From Aselliscus stoliczkanus (taxonomy: Eukaryota > Chordata > Mammalia > Chiroptera > Hipposideridae), in contig CM066727.1 of the NCBI GenBank assembly GCA_033961575.1, positions 157,279,434 to 157,343,433 of the forward strand: a DNA stretch of 64,000 nucleotides. The letters are read 5' to 3'. The notes under the pieces are model-generated. The model was not told where the DNA came from and ran no database searches. It saw only the letters and a program-made list of their open reading frames with translations. The first letter of the stretch is position 1. Each line of letters opens with the position of its first letter. Positions 1 through 9,720 of the stretch are shown piece after piece. The position numbers were made by a program, and so were the translations under genes.

Positions 1-305
1 AATTGGAGGGAGTAATAAAAAAAAACAAAAAAAAACAAAGCAGGATGCACCTTAAAAAAAATAGTGAGTTTCTGACGTTGAGACGGTTGTATTGATGGGT
101 TGTGGCTCTAAATGTCTGTAAGCAGGAGTAACCCAGGAAAAAATTGCAGCTAACAGCAAAAAGATGATGTAGGCTCCCCAGTGTGAAATAAAACCTCCAT
201 TTTCAAAGTTACTGGAAAGAAAGCAAGGTGGAAGTCTTAGGGGTTAACTGGCGGTAGTAGACTTTTTTTTTTTTTAACCCACTTTAAATATTGATTGTTT
301 ACCAG
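1..305 (+). other. AMIGO2: End of the intron before the AMIGO2 coding exon, with splice acceptor
   Basis: A T-run at 263-275 and a further T-rich stretch lead into TTTACCAG ending at 305, which fits a mammalian polypyrimidine tract and AG acceptor. AMIGO2 is known to have 5' UTR sequence in upstream exon(s) and its whole reading frame in the last exon, so this would be the intron end. The exon would begin at 306 and leave 63 nt of 5' UTR before the ATG. No promoter or CpG island is visible here. The acceptor is a sequence match only. Confidence 0.6.
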
Positions 306-368
306 GTTCACTGGTAGGAGGCTGAGCTGGTGGCAGAGGCGCCTGGAAGAGTCTTAGAGGAGACCATA

Positions 369-1934
369 ATGTCTTTGCGTTTACACACACTGCCCACCCT
401 GCTTGGAGTTGTCAGACCTGGCTGCAAGGAACTGCTGTGTTTGTTGGTGATCACGGTGACTGTGAGCCCTAGTGCCTCCGGGGTGTGCCCCACTGCGTGC
501 ATCTGTGCCACTGATATTGTGAGCTGCACCAACAAAAACCTGTCCAAGGTGCCTGGGAACCTTTTCAGACTGATTAAGAGGCTGGATCTGAGTTATAACA
601 GAATTGGGCTCCTAGATTCTGAGTGGATTCCAGGATCATTTGGAAAGCTGAACACCCTCATTATTCGTCATAACAACATCACCAGCATCTCCACGGGCAG
701 TTTTTCCACAACTCCAAATTTGAAGTGTCTTGACTTATCATCCAATAAGCTGAAGACTGTGAAAAGCGCAGTTTTCCAAGAGTTGAAGGTTTTGGAAGTG
801 CTTCTGCTTTACAACAATCACATTTCCTATCTCGATCCTTCAGCCTTTGGAGGGCTCTCCCAATTGCAAAAACTCTACTTAAGTGGAAACTTTCTCATGC
901 AGTTTCCCCTGGATTTGTATGTCGGAAGGTTCAAACTGGCAGAACTGACATTTCTAGATGTTTCTTATAACCGGATCCCCGACCTGCCAATGCACCATTT
1001 AAATTTAGTGCCAGGAAAGCAGCTGAGAGGCATCTACCTTCATGGAAACCCATTTATCTGTGACTGTTCCCTTTACTCGTTGCTGATCTTTTGGTATCGT
1101 AGGCACTTTAGCTCAGTGATGGATTTTAAGAATGATTATACCTGTCGCCTGTGGTCTGACTCTAGGCACTCCTATCAGGTGCTTCTGCTTCAGGATAGCT
1201 TTATGAATTGCTCTGACAGTATCATCAATGGCTCCTTCCGTGCACTTGGCTTTATTCATGAAGCTCAAGTTGGGGAAAGGTTTATCGTTCACTGTGACAG
1301 CAAGACTGGCAGTTCAAATACCGATTTCATGTGGATCGGTCCAGATAACACACGGCTGGAGCCAGACAAACGGGTGGAAAACTTTCACGTGTTTCACAAT
1401 GGAAGCCTGGTTATTGAAAACCCTCGTTTTGAGGACGCTGGAGTGTATTCCTGTATTGCAATGAATAGACTCCGCCTGTTAAATGAAACTGTGGATGTCA
1501 CAATAAACGTGAGCAATTTCACTGTAAACAGATCCCATGCCCATGAGGCATTTAACACAGCTTTTACCACTCTTGCAGCCTGTGTGGCCAGTATTGTTTT
1601 GGTACTTTTGTACCTCTATTTGACACCGTGTCCATGCAGGTGTAAAGCCAAGAGACAAAAAAATATGCTAAACCAAAGCAATGCCCATTCGTCTATTCTC
1701 AATCCTGGCCCAGCTAGTGACGCCCCCACTGATGAACGGAAGGCAGGTGCTGGTAAAAGAGTGGTGTTCTTAGAACCCCTGAAGGATACTGCAGCAGGGC
1801 AGAATGGGAAAGTCAGGCTCTTTCCCAGTGAAACGGTTATAGCTGAGGGCATCTTAAAGTCCACAAGGGTGAAATCCGATTCAGATTCAGTCAATTCTGT
1901 GTTTTCAGACACACCCTTTGTGGCACCCTCTTAA
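369..1934 (+). CDS. AMIGO2: Amphoterin-induced protein 2 (AMIGO2), LRR and Ig cell-adhesion receptor
   Basis: This encodes a 521-residue type I membrane protein of the AMIGO family. These proteins act as homophilic and heterophilic adhesion molecules at the cell surface; AMIGO2 is linked to neuronal survival and marks hippocampal CA2 neurons (established knowledge). Visible parts are a hydrophobic signal region (about 1-38), an N-terminal LRR cap with cysteines from C40 to C53, leucine-rich repeats about 68-225, a C-terminal cap about 227-281 (C231, C233, C259, C281), one Ig domain about 289-380 (C309, C362 and the DAGVYSC motif), a transmembrane segment about 398-418, then a Cys/Lys-rich stop-transfer stretch and a serine-rich tail. 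Eight N-glycosylation sequons are present (N103, N280, N287, N344, N372, N380, N383, N387). The frame is open upstream from a GTG at 330. The ATG at 369 is preferred because it has A at -3 and because the protein from there matches the remembered human one (522 residues) except for one missing residue near position 13. No frameshift or stop is present. Confidence 0.98.
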   Translation: MSLRLHTLPTLLGVVRPGCKELLCLLVITVTVSPSASGVCPTACICATDIVSCTNKNLSKVPGNLFRLIKRLDLSYNRIGLLDSEWIPGSFGKLNTLIIRHNNITSISTGSFSTTPNLKCLDLSSNKLKTVKSAVFQELKVLEVLLLYNNHISYLDPSAFGGLSQLQKLYLSGNFLMQFPLDLYVGRFKLAELTFLDVSYNRIPDLPMHHLNLVPGKQLRGIYLHGNPFICDCSLYSLLIFWYRRHFSSVMDFKNDYTCRLWSDSRHSYQVLLLQDSFMNCSDSIINGSFRALGFIHEAQVGERFIVHCDSKTGSSNTDFMWIGPDNTRLEPDKRVENFHVFHNGSLVIENPRFEDAGVYSCIAMNRLRLLNETVDVTINVSNFTVNRSHAHEAFNTAFTTLAACVASIVLVLLYLYLTPCPCRCKAKRQKNMLNQSNAHSSILNPGPASDAPTDERKAGAGKRVVFLEPLKDTAAGQNGKVRLFPSETVIAEGILKSTRVKSDSDSVNSVFSDTPFVAPS

Positions 1935-2490
1935 TGTTGTGCCTGCCTTTGTGTGTGGTCTGCAAAACAAACAGTAGGTCAGAAATTGTTTCCGGTTTTT
2001 GAAATATAACCAAATGGCCTCTTTCAATGGTTGGTAGGAATCATGGTCAAGCATTTTGGTTCCTCAATGGGCCGGAGAAGGATGGGGTTGTTTTCCCAAG
2101 TTAAAGTTCTAGATCACAACATCTTAGTCTTTAGCACTACTGATCATTTCAAAGCTGGTGATTTGACTGACATTGTCCTTTTATTCAGGATTCTTGAAAG
2201 AAAAAATAAATTTCATGTATTAATGTTCTTCAGAAAGAGATGTTGCTAACTTATTAGGACCAAACTTGAGTTATTTTCAAGAAAAGCATTTGGTGCCCTA
2301 TTTCACTTGGAAAGAGCCGAACAGCAGTTATTTATAAAGCACAAAGTAATGTTAGATTTGGGACTAATTTAGTTAAATTCATCATTTCAGACCACAATAA
2401 ACAAACTTCACTGATAAAACTTACTGGGTAATGACAGGTCCCATATCACGTTAGATAAATAGTGCAATAAATGTACATTTGTTTAACTGT
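1935..2490 (+). other. AMIGO2: Probable AMIGO2 3' UTR with candidate poly-A signals
   Basis: AT-rich sequence follows the TAA at 1932-1934 with no interrupting repeat. Candidate AATAAA hexamers lie at 2205-2210, 2396-2401 and 2466-2471. The end is set just after the last of these and is a guess. The transcript could run on towards 2.8 kb using a non-canonical signal. Confidence 0.45.
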
Positions 2491-3030
2491 CTTCTTCCCA
2501 TTCTGTAAATTTCCTATCCTTGTACAAAAGATCTTATTGAAAGTTTAAAGCCATCATGATTTGTTGCCATAAATATGTAGGTGTTGATACCAAAATGTCT
2601 GAGTAACTTCTTAAACTCTTGTTCTAGTAGACGAATATTTGTTCATATGCTTTTTATGTATGTAAATCTTATATGAACTATTAAGTAGATCCTACTATAT
2701 TGTGCTTTGGACATTTGAATTAATGTAAGTATATGTATTCTGTGACTTGATATTCTGTTTTATTTGACTATTTAAAAACATAAATCTAAGATGTTTTATG
2801 TGATCACATTGTTCTACTTTGTGTAAACCACCCACTGTAGCAAATATCTCTCCAGAGTTCTTGGAGTTATAGTACAGAGTTGTTGTTTTTTAAGGGCAAA
2901 AAAGCTTCTAAAGTGTTCCACACCAATTTATACCAGGTTTGGAAGACATGTAAGCTCCAATTTTGTAACATGTGAGAACCCAGGAGACCTCCTTCTTACC
3001 CCCATACCTGCTGTGAGGTAATTGAGTACC
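2491..3030. other. Single-copy AT-rich flank downstream of AMIGO2
   Basis: No gene, RNA gene or clear repeat is seen. Part of it may still be 3' UTR, because the sequence keeps the same AT-rich composition and no repeat interrupts it until about 3 kb. Confidence 0.4.
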
Positions 3031-3370
3031 CACTATGTACCTCAGCTATAAAATGAAAATTTCAGACTAAGCAAAGTTTAAGGTTCCTTCCCACATTGAA
3101 ACTGGTGCTCCCTGGGGGTCTTAGCTCTGTCACAGATTTGCAGTGGCTGTCTCAAACTGCACCTCATACTGGTGGAATCTATAATGGGATGGGATTAAGA
3201 TAGATGAGCATAGTTCTGCATAGCTCAAAGGGACATTTTAGACCATCAAGCCCAGCTCCTTCCTTTTCTCATACACTGTTTGAAGCCCAGAGAGGGGTGT
3301 GGCTTGTCTGAAGACCACACAGTGAATTAGTGACTGGCATAGAAGCAGAGCTCGGGTTCAGGATTCTTCC
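3031..3370. repeat. MIR-like old SINE fragments
   Basis: At 3035-3105 there is a CCTCAGCTATAAAATG-type segment followed by AGGTTCCTTCC, a common MIR-class pattern. At 3225-3370 the stretch CCCAGAGAGGGG...CACACAGTGAATTAGTG resembles another member. Both are diverged, so the boundaries are approximate. Confidence 0.4.
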
Positions 3371-3399
3371 TGGCGAAGATAAGGGAGTTAAAGAATGAT

Positions 3400-3640
3400 T
3401 ATTTTTAACAGTGGGCATGGAGAAGAAGCCAAAGAATGAGACAAAAGAATAGTCAGGAAATATTAAAGAAGAATCACTGAGTAAGGGAGAATTTTAAAAG
3501 ATGGAAGTGGGCAGCAGTGACCAACGCTGCAGAGAAGTAGATGAGGAGGGAAGACTGACTTGGGCAGTCTTGGTTTGGGGGGAACTGGACACTTGGTGAC
3601 AGCTCAGTGAGTGCCACGCCAGACTCCCAGTGGCAGAGGC
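3400..3640. repeat. Purine-rich ancient interspersed repeat, family not named
   Basis: The order of phrases (caacgctgcagagaag, gatgaggag, cacttggtgac) matches an old mammalian repeat that I recognise but cannot name with certainty. The same family appears to supply 17470-18400 and short stretches near 9.5, 48.5 and 52 kb. Confidence 0.35.
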
Positions 3641-4132
3641 TAGTCAGCAGGAGGTTAAGCAGTCAGTGAGTAGCCAGGATGTGTGCCCTAGGTCATAAGA
3701 AGCAGAGCCATTGCTCAGGGTTGAAAATTCCTTGTTGCATGATACTAAAAAATTACTGCCTATGCCTTTTAAATAGACCTTACCCATTAGGTAAGATCCT
3801 TTAGACCCAAAGATGTTATAGGTAAACATTTTATTCCAGTTAACTCCATTTACATAATTGGGAAGAATTCTGTGATTTGTATGACCTTTGAAATCATCCC
3901 TTCTCCCTTCAGGAAGAAGTTTCAGAACTTCCTCTAGGACGTTTCCTAGAGAAACAGATTCAGAAATACTGTGATTTTGTCTGTACAGCTGATCTGGACA
4001 CAAAGGAAAACTCTTAAACCACTGCCACTCTCCAGCAATGGGAAGGGCTGCATTCAGGGCATGATGACCCTGACTTTGGGAGTGCAAAGAGTAGGGCCCA
4101 TATGCTGGCAGGGAAGTTGCATAGAGGATCTC
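3641..4132. other. Unassigned sequence with an open frame on the minus strand
   Basis: No repeat is recognised. A 147-codon frame is open on the minus strand at 3644-4087. Its translation shows no domain that I recognise and the base composition is not coding-like, so it is not called as a gene. Confidence 0.4.
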
Positions 4133-4147
4133 TGAATTGAATCTTTT

Positions 4148-4597
4148 TTTTTTTAAAGATTTTATTGGGGAATTGGTGGAGGGGAACAGCGTTGGGGAAT
4201 CGGGGAAGGGGAACAGACAAGTTGCCGTCTTCTTGTTCTTCAGTTCTTCAGTTTAGTTGCAGAGAATGTTGCTTCACTGTTGGTATCGTCATTGCGCTCT
4301 CCCCGGATGAGGCAGATCGGTCATTGGCCTCTGGATGTCGCTCATCGCGAGATTATTGGCAGCTCACGCTTGGCTGCCAGCCGCTCACGCTGGCTGCGGG
4401 CCACTCACTGCAGCCTATGGCAGCCCACTGCAGCAGGGGCTGCAGCCCACACCATCACCGGGGCTTGCACAGCCCAGCTCCAGGTGGAGCTGTTGTTAGC
4501 TGTAGAAGGCAGTGTCACTGGCCCTCATGTGGGATCCGAACCTGGGCCGCTGGCATCCCAAAACCAGCGCTTAACCAATGCGCCACTCGGCCGGCCC
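4148..4597 (-). mobile_element. Full-length tRNA-headed SINE (Rhin-like)
   Basis: The element lies in minus orientation, with its poly-A seen as T-rich sequence at 4148 and its GGCCGGCC head at the right edge. The 15-bp target duplication TGAATTGAATCTTTT is perfect at 4133-4147 and 4598-4612, which fixes both boundaries and shows LINE-dependent insertion. The body is about 450 bp and GC-rich, with a repeated GGCTGCNNNCC pattern in its middle. The sequon-free open frames seen over it in both directions are by-products of this composition. Confidence 0.9.
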
Positions 4598-4612
4598 TGA
4601 ATTGAATCTTTT

Positions 4613-5805
4613 GTGAACGGGATTTCTAAAGACCTTCGGCCCTCAAGCCCTTGATCCTAGGAAGTGGGTGTTGCATTCGGCAGGGGCGCATGGACAGTGC
4701 CAGGAGTGGGGAATCTGTACAGCCTTATCTTAGCTGGTCCTAATGTGCCTTGGGTAAAGGACAAGCTGAGCTGAGATCAAAACCAATATACTTAGAGCTA
4801 AAACAAAAGAAAACCCCCCAAAATCCTGACTACTGAAAAGTAAAGCATTTTGAACAAAAGAAAGAAGGCATAGTGATGAAAAAGCATGTGGAATTTTAAG
4901 GCTTTAGGTGTATCCTTTTTTTTTTTTTGGTAGGAGCCTGATCAGATGTATTTTAAACATAAAAACAGAACTAATTTGTGCTTTATAAATTTGCCCCACT
5001 GAAAACTTTTATATAATTTTCCTTCCAATTAATAAACTGGATTTATGTAACTGGGTTATTCTTTTAAACTACTTAGTATTTAGTATTTATTATTTCACAG
5101 TTGTGAGAGAAGTGGATACTCTTTGGAGAAACCAAGCAAAGATCACAGACATGAAATTTTCCTGGGCTTAGACTATTTTTTTCACTATAATTAAACGATA
5201 TTAGTTTATGATAATATACTCTAGAATTAATCATGAGTTAAATTTCTTAAGTATACTTGTAAGATTTATAATCCAAAAGAATGGCCCAAAACATTTTCTT
5301 ACTTATAGTTCTGCATTAATCCTCATTGTTTGGACTGGAGTGATTTAACTATATTTATTTTTAGCTTAAATTATATGGTTTATTTGCCAAGGAAAAAAGA
5401 GTTTTTTTCATTTTTCTAAATAAACATTTTTATAAAATGTTAATCAGAAGAGACATAGGTGCAACTTACAGGCAGGGGTTGGCAGAGGGACATAGGAGAG
5501 GTAAGAAGACACACTGTCAGTCCAACTTCTAAAACGATATTTGATTTGGATCATCCTGCTAAGTACTGTTTAAACAAGATACAGTCTAAATATCACCCAA
5601 CATTGTGGCTTTTCCACTGCCATAAGTGCTGCTTGATTACCGTCACCTTTTAATGTCATCTGGTTTACCTAGTGATCTAGTAACAGTTCTACAACAAGGG
5701 AAAGTTAGATAAGCAAGGGTTTCTAGCAGCTATCATCTACACACTTCCTAACTAGAGCTCTTGTTCAGGCATAAGGCCTACCCATCACATTTTTAAAAAA
5801 TTTTA
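4613..5805. other. AT-rich stretch without recognised features
   Basis: Only a T-run at 4916-4928 stands out. No coding signal, hairpin or repeat consensus is visible. Confidence 0.5.
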
Positions 5806-6152
5806 GGCCGGCCGAGTGGCTCAGTCAGTTAAGAGCATGAGCTCTGAGCAACAGGGTCACCAGTTCGTTCCCACATGAGCCAATGAACTGCACCCGAGCT
5901 GAGCTGCTGCTGAACTGCCAACAGGTGGCAGGATGGCTCAGTTGGTGAGAGCACGTGCTCCTAACAACAAGGTTGCAGGTTAGACTCCCGCATTGGGATG
6001 GTGGCGGCAGCTAAAATGGAACACAGCACCTTGAGCTGAGCGGCAGCGAGCTTCCATCAGCCTCCCTCCACAACTAAGATTGAAGGACAACCAACTGGCT
6101 GTCTCCTTCACTGTTCCCCTTCCCCAATAAAATCTTTAAAAAAAAAAAAAAA
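5806..6152 (+). mobile_element. Dimeric tRNA-derived SINE (Rhin-like)
   Basis: A first GGCCGGCCGAGTGGCTCAG head at 5806 is joined, at about 5930, to a second unit reading GGCTCAGTTGGTGAGAGC...GGTTGCAGGTTAGACTCCCG. The second unit resembles the D-arm and T-arm of tRNA-Ile. The tail carries CCCTCCACAACTAAGATTG and CCCCAATAAAATCTTT before a poly-A. This tail and the paired heads are what suggested a horseshoe-bat-group SINE. No clean target duplication could be seen. Confidence 0.8.
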
Positions 6153-6934
6153 TGTTTTTAGACATAATTTTGATTCTGCCCATTTTGATGAAATACATTC
6201 TAAAATGAGGCCATACCACATTTTTAAAATACATAATTATTTAAAATACATAATTATTACTTGCTACTGGAAAAATGAGTTTGATGCTCTGATGCTAAAT
6301 GAACTCTAAATTGTTGGCTGTAAGTTATGATTTATATTTTTCTAAATTAAGAAATATGGAATAATTACTTTCGGATGACCAAATCTCTGATTCTTTCATT
6401 CTTTAAACTATTTTTGGTTTGAAAGTAGCTACAATAGCTTCAGAGCTTTCAAATTAGATTAGATCATAGTAAAGTGAGGGCATAGTCCAAGGATGTTTGA
6501 GTGCAGATTTTATCCACTGAGAATCAAGCTCCTTTGTTTTTTCAATATATGAGAATAATATTTTTTAAAGAGAGTCCTAAGATTCTTTTCATGGTTCTCT
6601 CATCCCTCTCTGCCCAAGACCCAGCCATCAAAGCCATAATTTTTACTTTGAAGAGGTGATGATTAGTTTGCCCCTGCAAATATTATTGGATAGCAATATG
6701 TAAAATGCAAAACTAAAAACTCATATAATAACTGAATTATTGAGTTCTTTATATGATTCATATAAAGTCCTAAATAATTGAGAGGACTGCTTACAGGAGG
6801 GACCATTGTTGCTTGTGGATACATTCCAGGGTGGTGGAGGGAGTATTTACAGTGAGGAGTAGAGTCAACAGAATATGGAAAAACAAGAACTTTGCAAATT
6901 ATAAAATGTGATATATATGGCATTTATACTGCTT
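6153..6934. other. AT-rich stretch with a small direct duplication
   Basis: An AT-rich motif containing AAAATACATAATTAT is present twice back to back at 6223-6257. Otherwise nothing is recognised. Confidence 0.45.
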
Positions 6935-7110
6935 TAATTTATAAGTACCTACTAAGTGCCATGCACACTGTAAGAGGTGGTGTTTATTTATTATCATTTC
7001 TCATCACAGCAGCCCTGTGATGAGAAATGAGAAGTATTACCCCCGTTACAGATAGGAAAAAGAGGCTCAAAAGGGGTAAATAATTTCCCCAGGTGACCCG
7101 GCTAATAAGC
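6935..7110 (-). repeat. MIR element
   Basis: The stretch reads CTACTAAGTGCCATGCAC, then CAGATAGGAAAAAGAGGCTC and ACCCGGCTAATAAG, the reverse-strand order of a MIR. It contains a strong hairpin at 6994-7030 that is listed separately. Confidence 0.65.
6994..7030. other. Perfect 16-bp stem hairpin with a 5-nt loop
   Basis: CATTTCTCATCACAG at 6995-7009 pairs fully with CTGTGATGAGAAATG at 7015-7029, and a flanking T/A pair extends the stem to 16 bp around the loop CAGCC. MIR carries a weak palindrome at this place. Here it has been extended and is free of mismatches. Confidence 0.8.
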
Positions 7111-8489
7111 CATTTTTAATCCTGATACTCATTTAAAAAATCTCCCTGGAAAGTATTCCTATAAGTGTTCTCTCAATAGAATTACTTTGTAAAGCGTAGG
7201 CCATAAATAAACTTTCCCTGAATGTCAGAGTGTGAATGAATTAGTGCTCATAGCAAATCTGGGAGAAGTGGAATGGAAGGTCAGGGGATTGTAAGTCATT
7301 CAAACATAATAAAGGTGGGAAGGATTTTTATTTTTCTCTGTAAAACACAGTGTGTCACAAGTAGCAAAATTGGAAATCTCCCTGAGAAGATCAAGGTTTA
7401 TCAGACAAGGTCTTCTCCAGTCTACTGGCTCTTCATCTGGTTGTCCTTCATACACAAAGTTGTACAATATGCAAAACAAATGCTTTTTTTTTTATATAAT
7501 GATGAAGCAGAAGCTACATATTTGAGATATTTAAATGAATAAATGATTAAATTCAATTTATTTTTAAGGTAAAAATGACCTAAATTTATAGAGTGACTAG
7601 TTCTATTGGAGGGGTTATCTAAGAATTTGGTTTACATTTGTAAAAGGATGGTAGGGACAATTTGGATCCCATGGGGTATTTTTCCAACTAATTTTAAAAT
7701 TAGATTTCTCAAAATAATTTTAAAATTATTTCACAAGGTAGCCTCACTAGCTTATCTGATTAAGTTTCTCTATTAGATAATATGTCAGCAAAGTATCAAA
7801 TAGCATATTCCTAGGGAATTTCGTAGGGTCTATAGGATCTTAGTGTCATCGAGTCAGGTATTATAGGATCGAGGATCAAACCCCTGGTGATGAATAGCCA
7901 GTGGTAACCAAGAGAAGATTATTGAGCTTTGCTATGATACAGTGGAGGCCATAAATGATGTATAATAACTACTCTCTCCCCTTAAAGGAGATTACAGCAC
8001 AACTGAGAGATGACAAACCAAAAACAATTCAAGAGGGAGAGTTGATTTGTCTACTCGTGACTATACTGGCACACAGGAAGTGAGAAGAGGAAGATAACTG
8101 GCAGAGACCTTGCTTTAACTAACTGGGCAAATGGCACAGGCTTGACTAATTGGCCATCCCATAGATACCCTGAATGCTGAGTTAGCTGGAATCTTTACCT
8201 TCAGAAAGCCAGTATCGTAGGGAGGTGCAAGCTGGTTAACAGTGCTCTGGGATTTTCTAGTGCTTTTGGGATTCTATTTAAAATTCTACTGATGATCTAT
8301 TGCCCTTTGTGATCAAATCTAGAGGAGACAGCGACCTTGAAACTTCACACTGACTCTCTATTTACACTCATAGCCACAACCTCATTTCCATCACTGTTAG
8401 GATGAAGTCTTCTGAATGTACCCTAGCCATGTCATGAGGAATGGGCATAACAGTAATAACATTTTTATATGTAAGCTCCACACTTTTTG
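7111..8489. other. AT-rich stretch without recognised genes
   Basis: The motif AATTTTAAAATTA recurs at about 7690 and 7713. No open frame or repeat consensus is convincing. Confidence 0.45.
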
Positions 8490-8620
8490 TATCTTTTCCG
8501 ATTCTATGAGGAAGTTATTATTTTTATATCCGTTGTATAGATGGAAAAACTGGGGCTTAGGGATGTTTAGCGATTTGCCCACAGAACATGTAGTCAAGGA
8601 GTCAGGATTTGAATCCACTT
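8490..8620 (-). repeat. MIR element fragment
   Basis: GATGGAAAAACTGGGGCTTAG, GATTTGCCCACAGAACATG and GGATTTGAATCCAC follow the reverse-strand MIR order. Confidence 0.6.
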
Positions 8621-8807
8621 TTGTCTGGATACATCAGAACTGGGTCTGTTACTGTCTATACTACAATACACTAAATTATAATACTTTTCAGCTCCTTAAA
8701 AGGACTTGGCTGATCATAGTAGCCCCTTTGTCCTCCTGCCTCCTTTTGTCTGTCTCCAGGCTACCTTTCCTTCAGTGGTCTGGCCCTGCTTTCAAGATTC
8801 TGTTTCG

Positions 8808-9246
8808 GGGCCAGCTGAGGGGCTCGTTGGTTAAGAGTTGGCTTGGGAGCGAGAGCTCTGAGCAGCAGGGCCATGGGTTTGGATCCCACATGGGCCAGTG
8901 ACACTGCCCTCTACAGCTAAGATGGTGAACAACAGCTCAATCTGGAGCTGGGCTGCCATGAGTCGCCGGTGATGGCATAGGCTGCAGTGGGGCTGCAGTG
9001 GGCTGCCATAAGCTACCGTGAGTGGCCAGCAGCTGGGGTGAGGGGCTGTCCAATGGTTGGCGACCTCTCTGCCTCAGCCAGGAAGAGCGCAATGATCACA
9101 ATACCAACACGGGCCAGTGAAGCGAAGTCCTCCACACTAGACTGAAAAACAAAAAGGACAGCAACTTGTCTGTTCCCCTTCTCCAATTCCCCAACACTGT
9201 CCCCTCCCCCAATTCCCCAATAAATAAAATCTGAAAAAAAAAAAAA
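8808..9246 (+). mobile_element. Full-length tRNA-headed SINE, older copy
   Basis: It has the same architecture as the copies at 4148 and 50448: head, box-B-like GGTTTGGATCCCAC, CAGTGACACTGCCCTC, GC-rich body, CCCCAATAAATAAAATCTG and poly-A. The target duplication is imperfect (AAGATTCTGTTTCG at 8794-8807 and AAGATTCCACTTCG at 9247-9260, 12 of 14 bases equal). This suggests an older insertion than the copies with perfect duplications. Confidence 0.85.
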
Positions 9247-9349
9247 AAGATTCCACTTCGTAGACTTGTCCTGTAGCGATTGCCCCCTAACTGTGGCAGC
9301 TCACTGCTTTGGCCCTTAACCAGTGCTGGTTTTTGTTGTTCTGCCTCCC

Positions 9350-9480
9350 TTTACAGTCCCCATCTTCGTGACCAACTCTTCATCTATGAGAGAATATGTC
9401 TTCTATCTGTATACCCAGCACCGAGCACATAGTAGGTGTTTGTATGTCTTACCTTTTCAATGATATTCATTCATTTTTTT
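9350..9480 (+). repeat. L2 LINE 3'-end fragment
   Basis: TACCCAGCACCGAGCACATAG followed by TAGGTGTTTG is the usual end of L2, close to its 3' terminus. Confidence 0.5.
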
Positions 9481-9720
9481 CAATACACAGTCCTGAATGC
9501 CTAATATATACCAGTACCTGAGTTTGACCTGGAGACCAAAGAGAATCAAGCTATTCCCAGGCTTTGAAGAGAGACAGACAGAGTTTTATCATGAGGCAAG
9601 TATGCTGATCTAGCAAAGCCCAAAGACAGGGAGGTCAGGGAAAGATTCCTAGAAGAGCAAATGCCTGAGTAGAGGCTTCAAGGAGGTGTCTATGTTTAGA
9701 GAAGTCTCATTTGTTTTTCA
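9481..9720. repeat. Ancient interspersed repeat fragment
   Basis: CATTCATTTTTTTCAATACACAGTCC, then GGAGGTCAGGGAAAGATTCCTAGAAGAGC, matches the phrase order of a widespread old mammalian repeat that I cannot name securely. Confidence 0.3.

Noticed and set aside
330..368. Alternative AMIGO2 start at the GTG at 330
   Set aside because: The ATG at 369 has a favourable A at -3 and gives the family's normal N-terminus. The 13 upstream codons are better read as 5' UTR.
4165..4605. 146-codon plus-strand open frame with CR-rich sequence
   Set aside because: It lies entirely in the SINE at 4148-4597, in the antisense direction. The same false frame recurs at 16.2, 50.6 and 61.5 kb.
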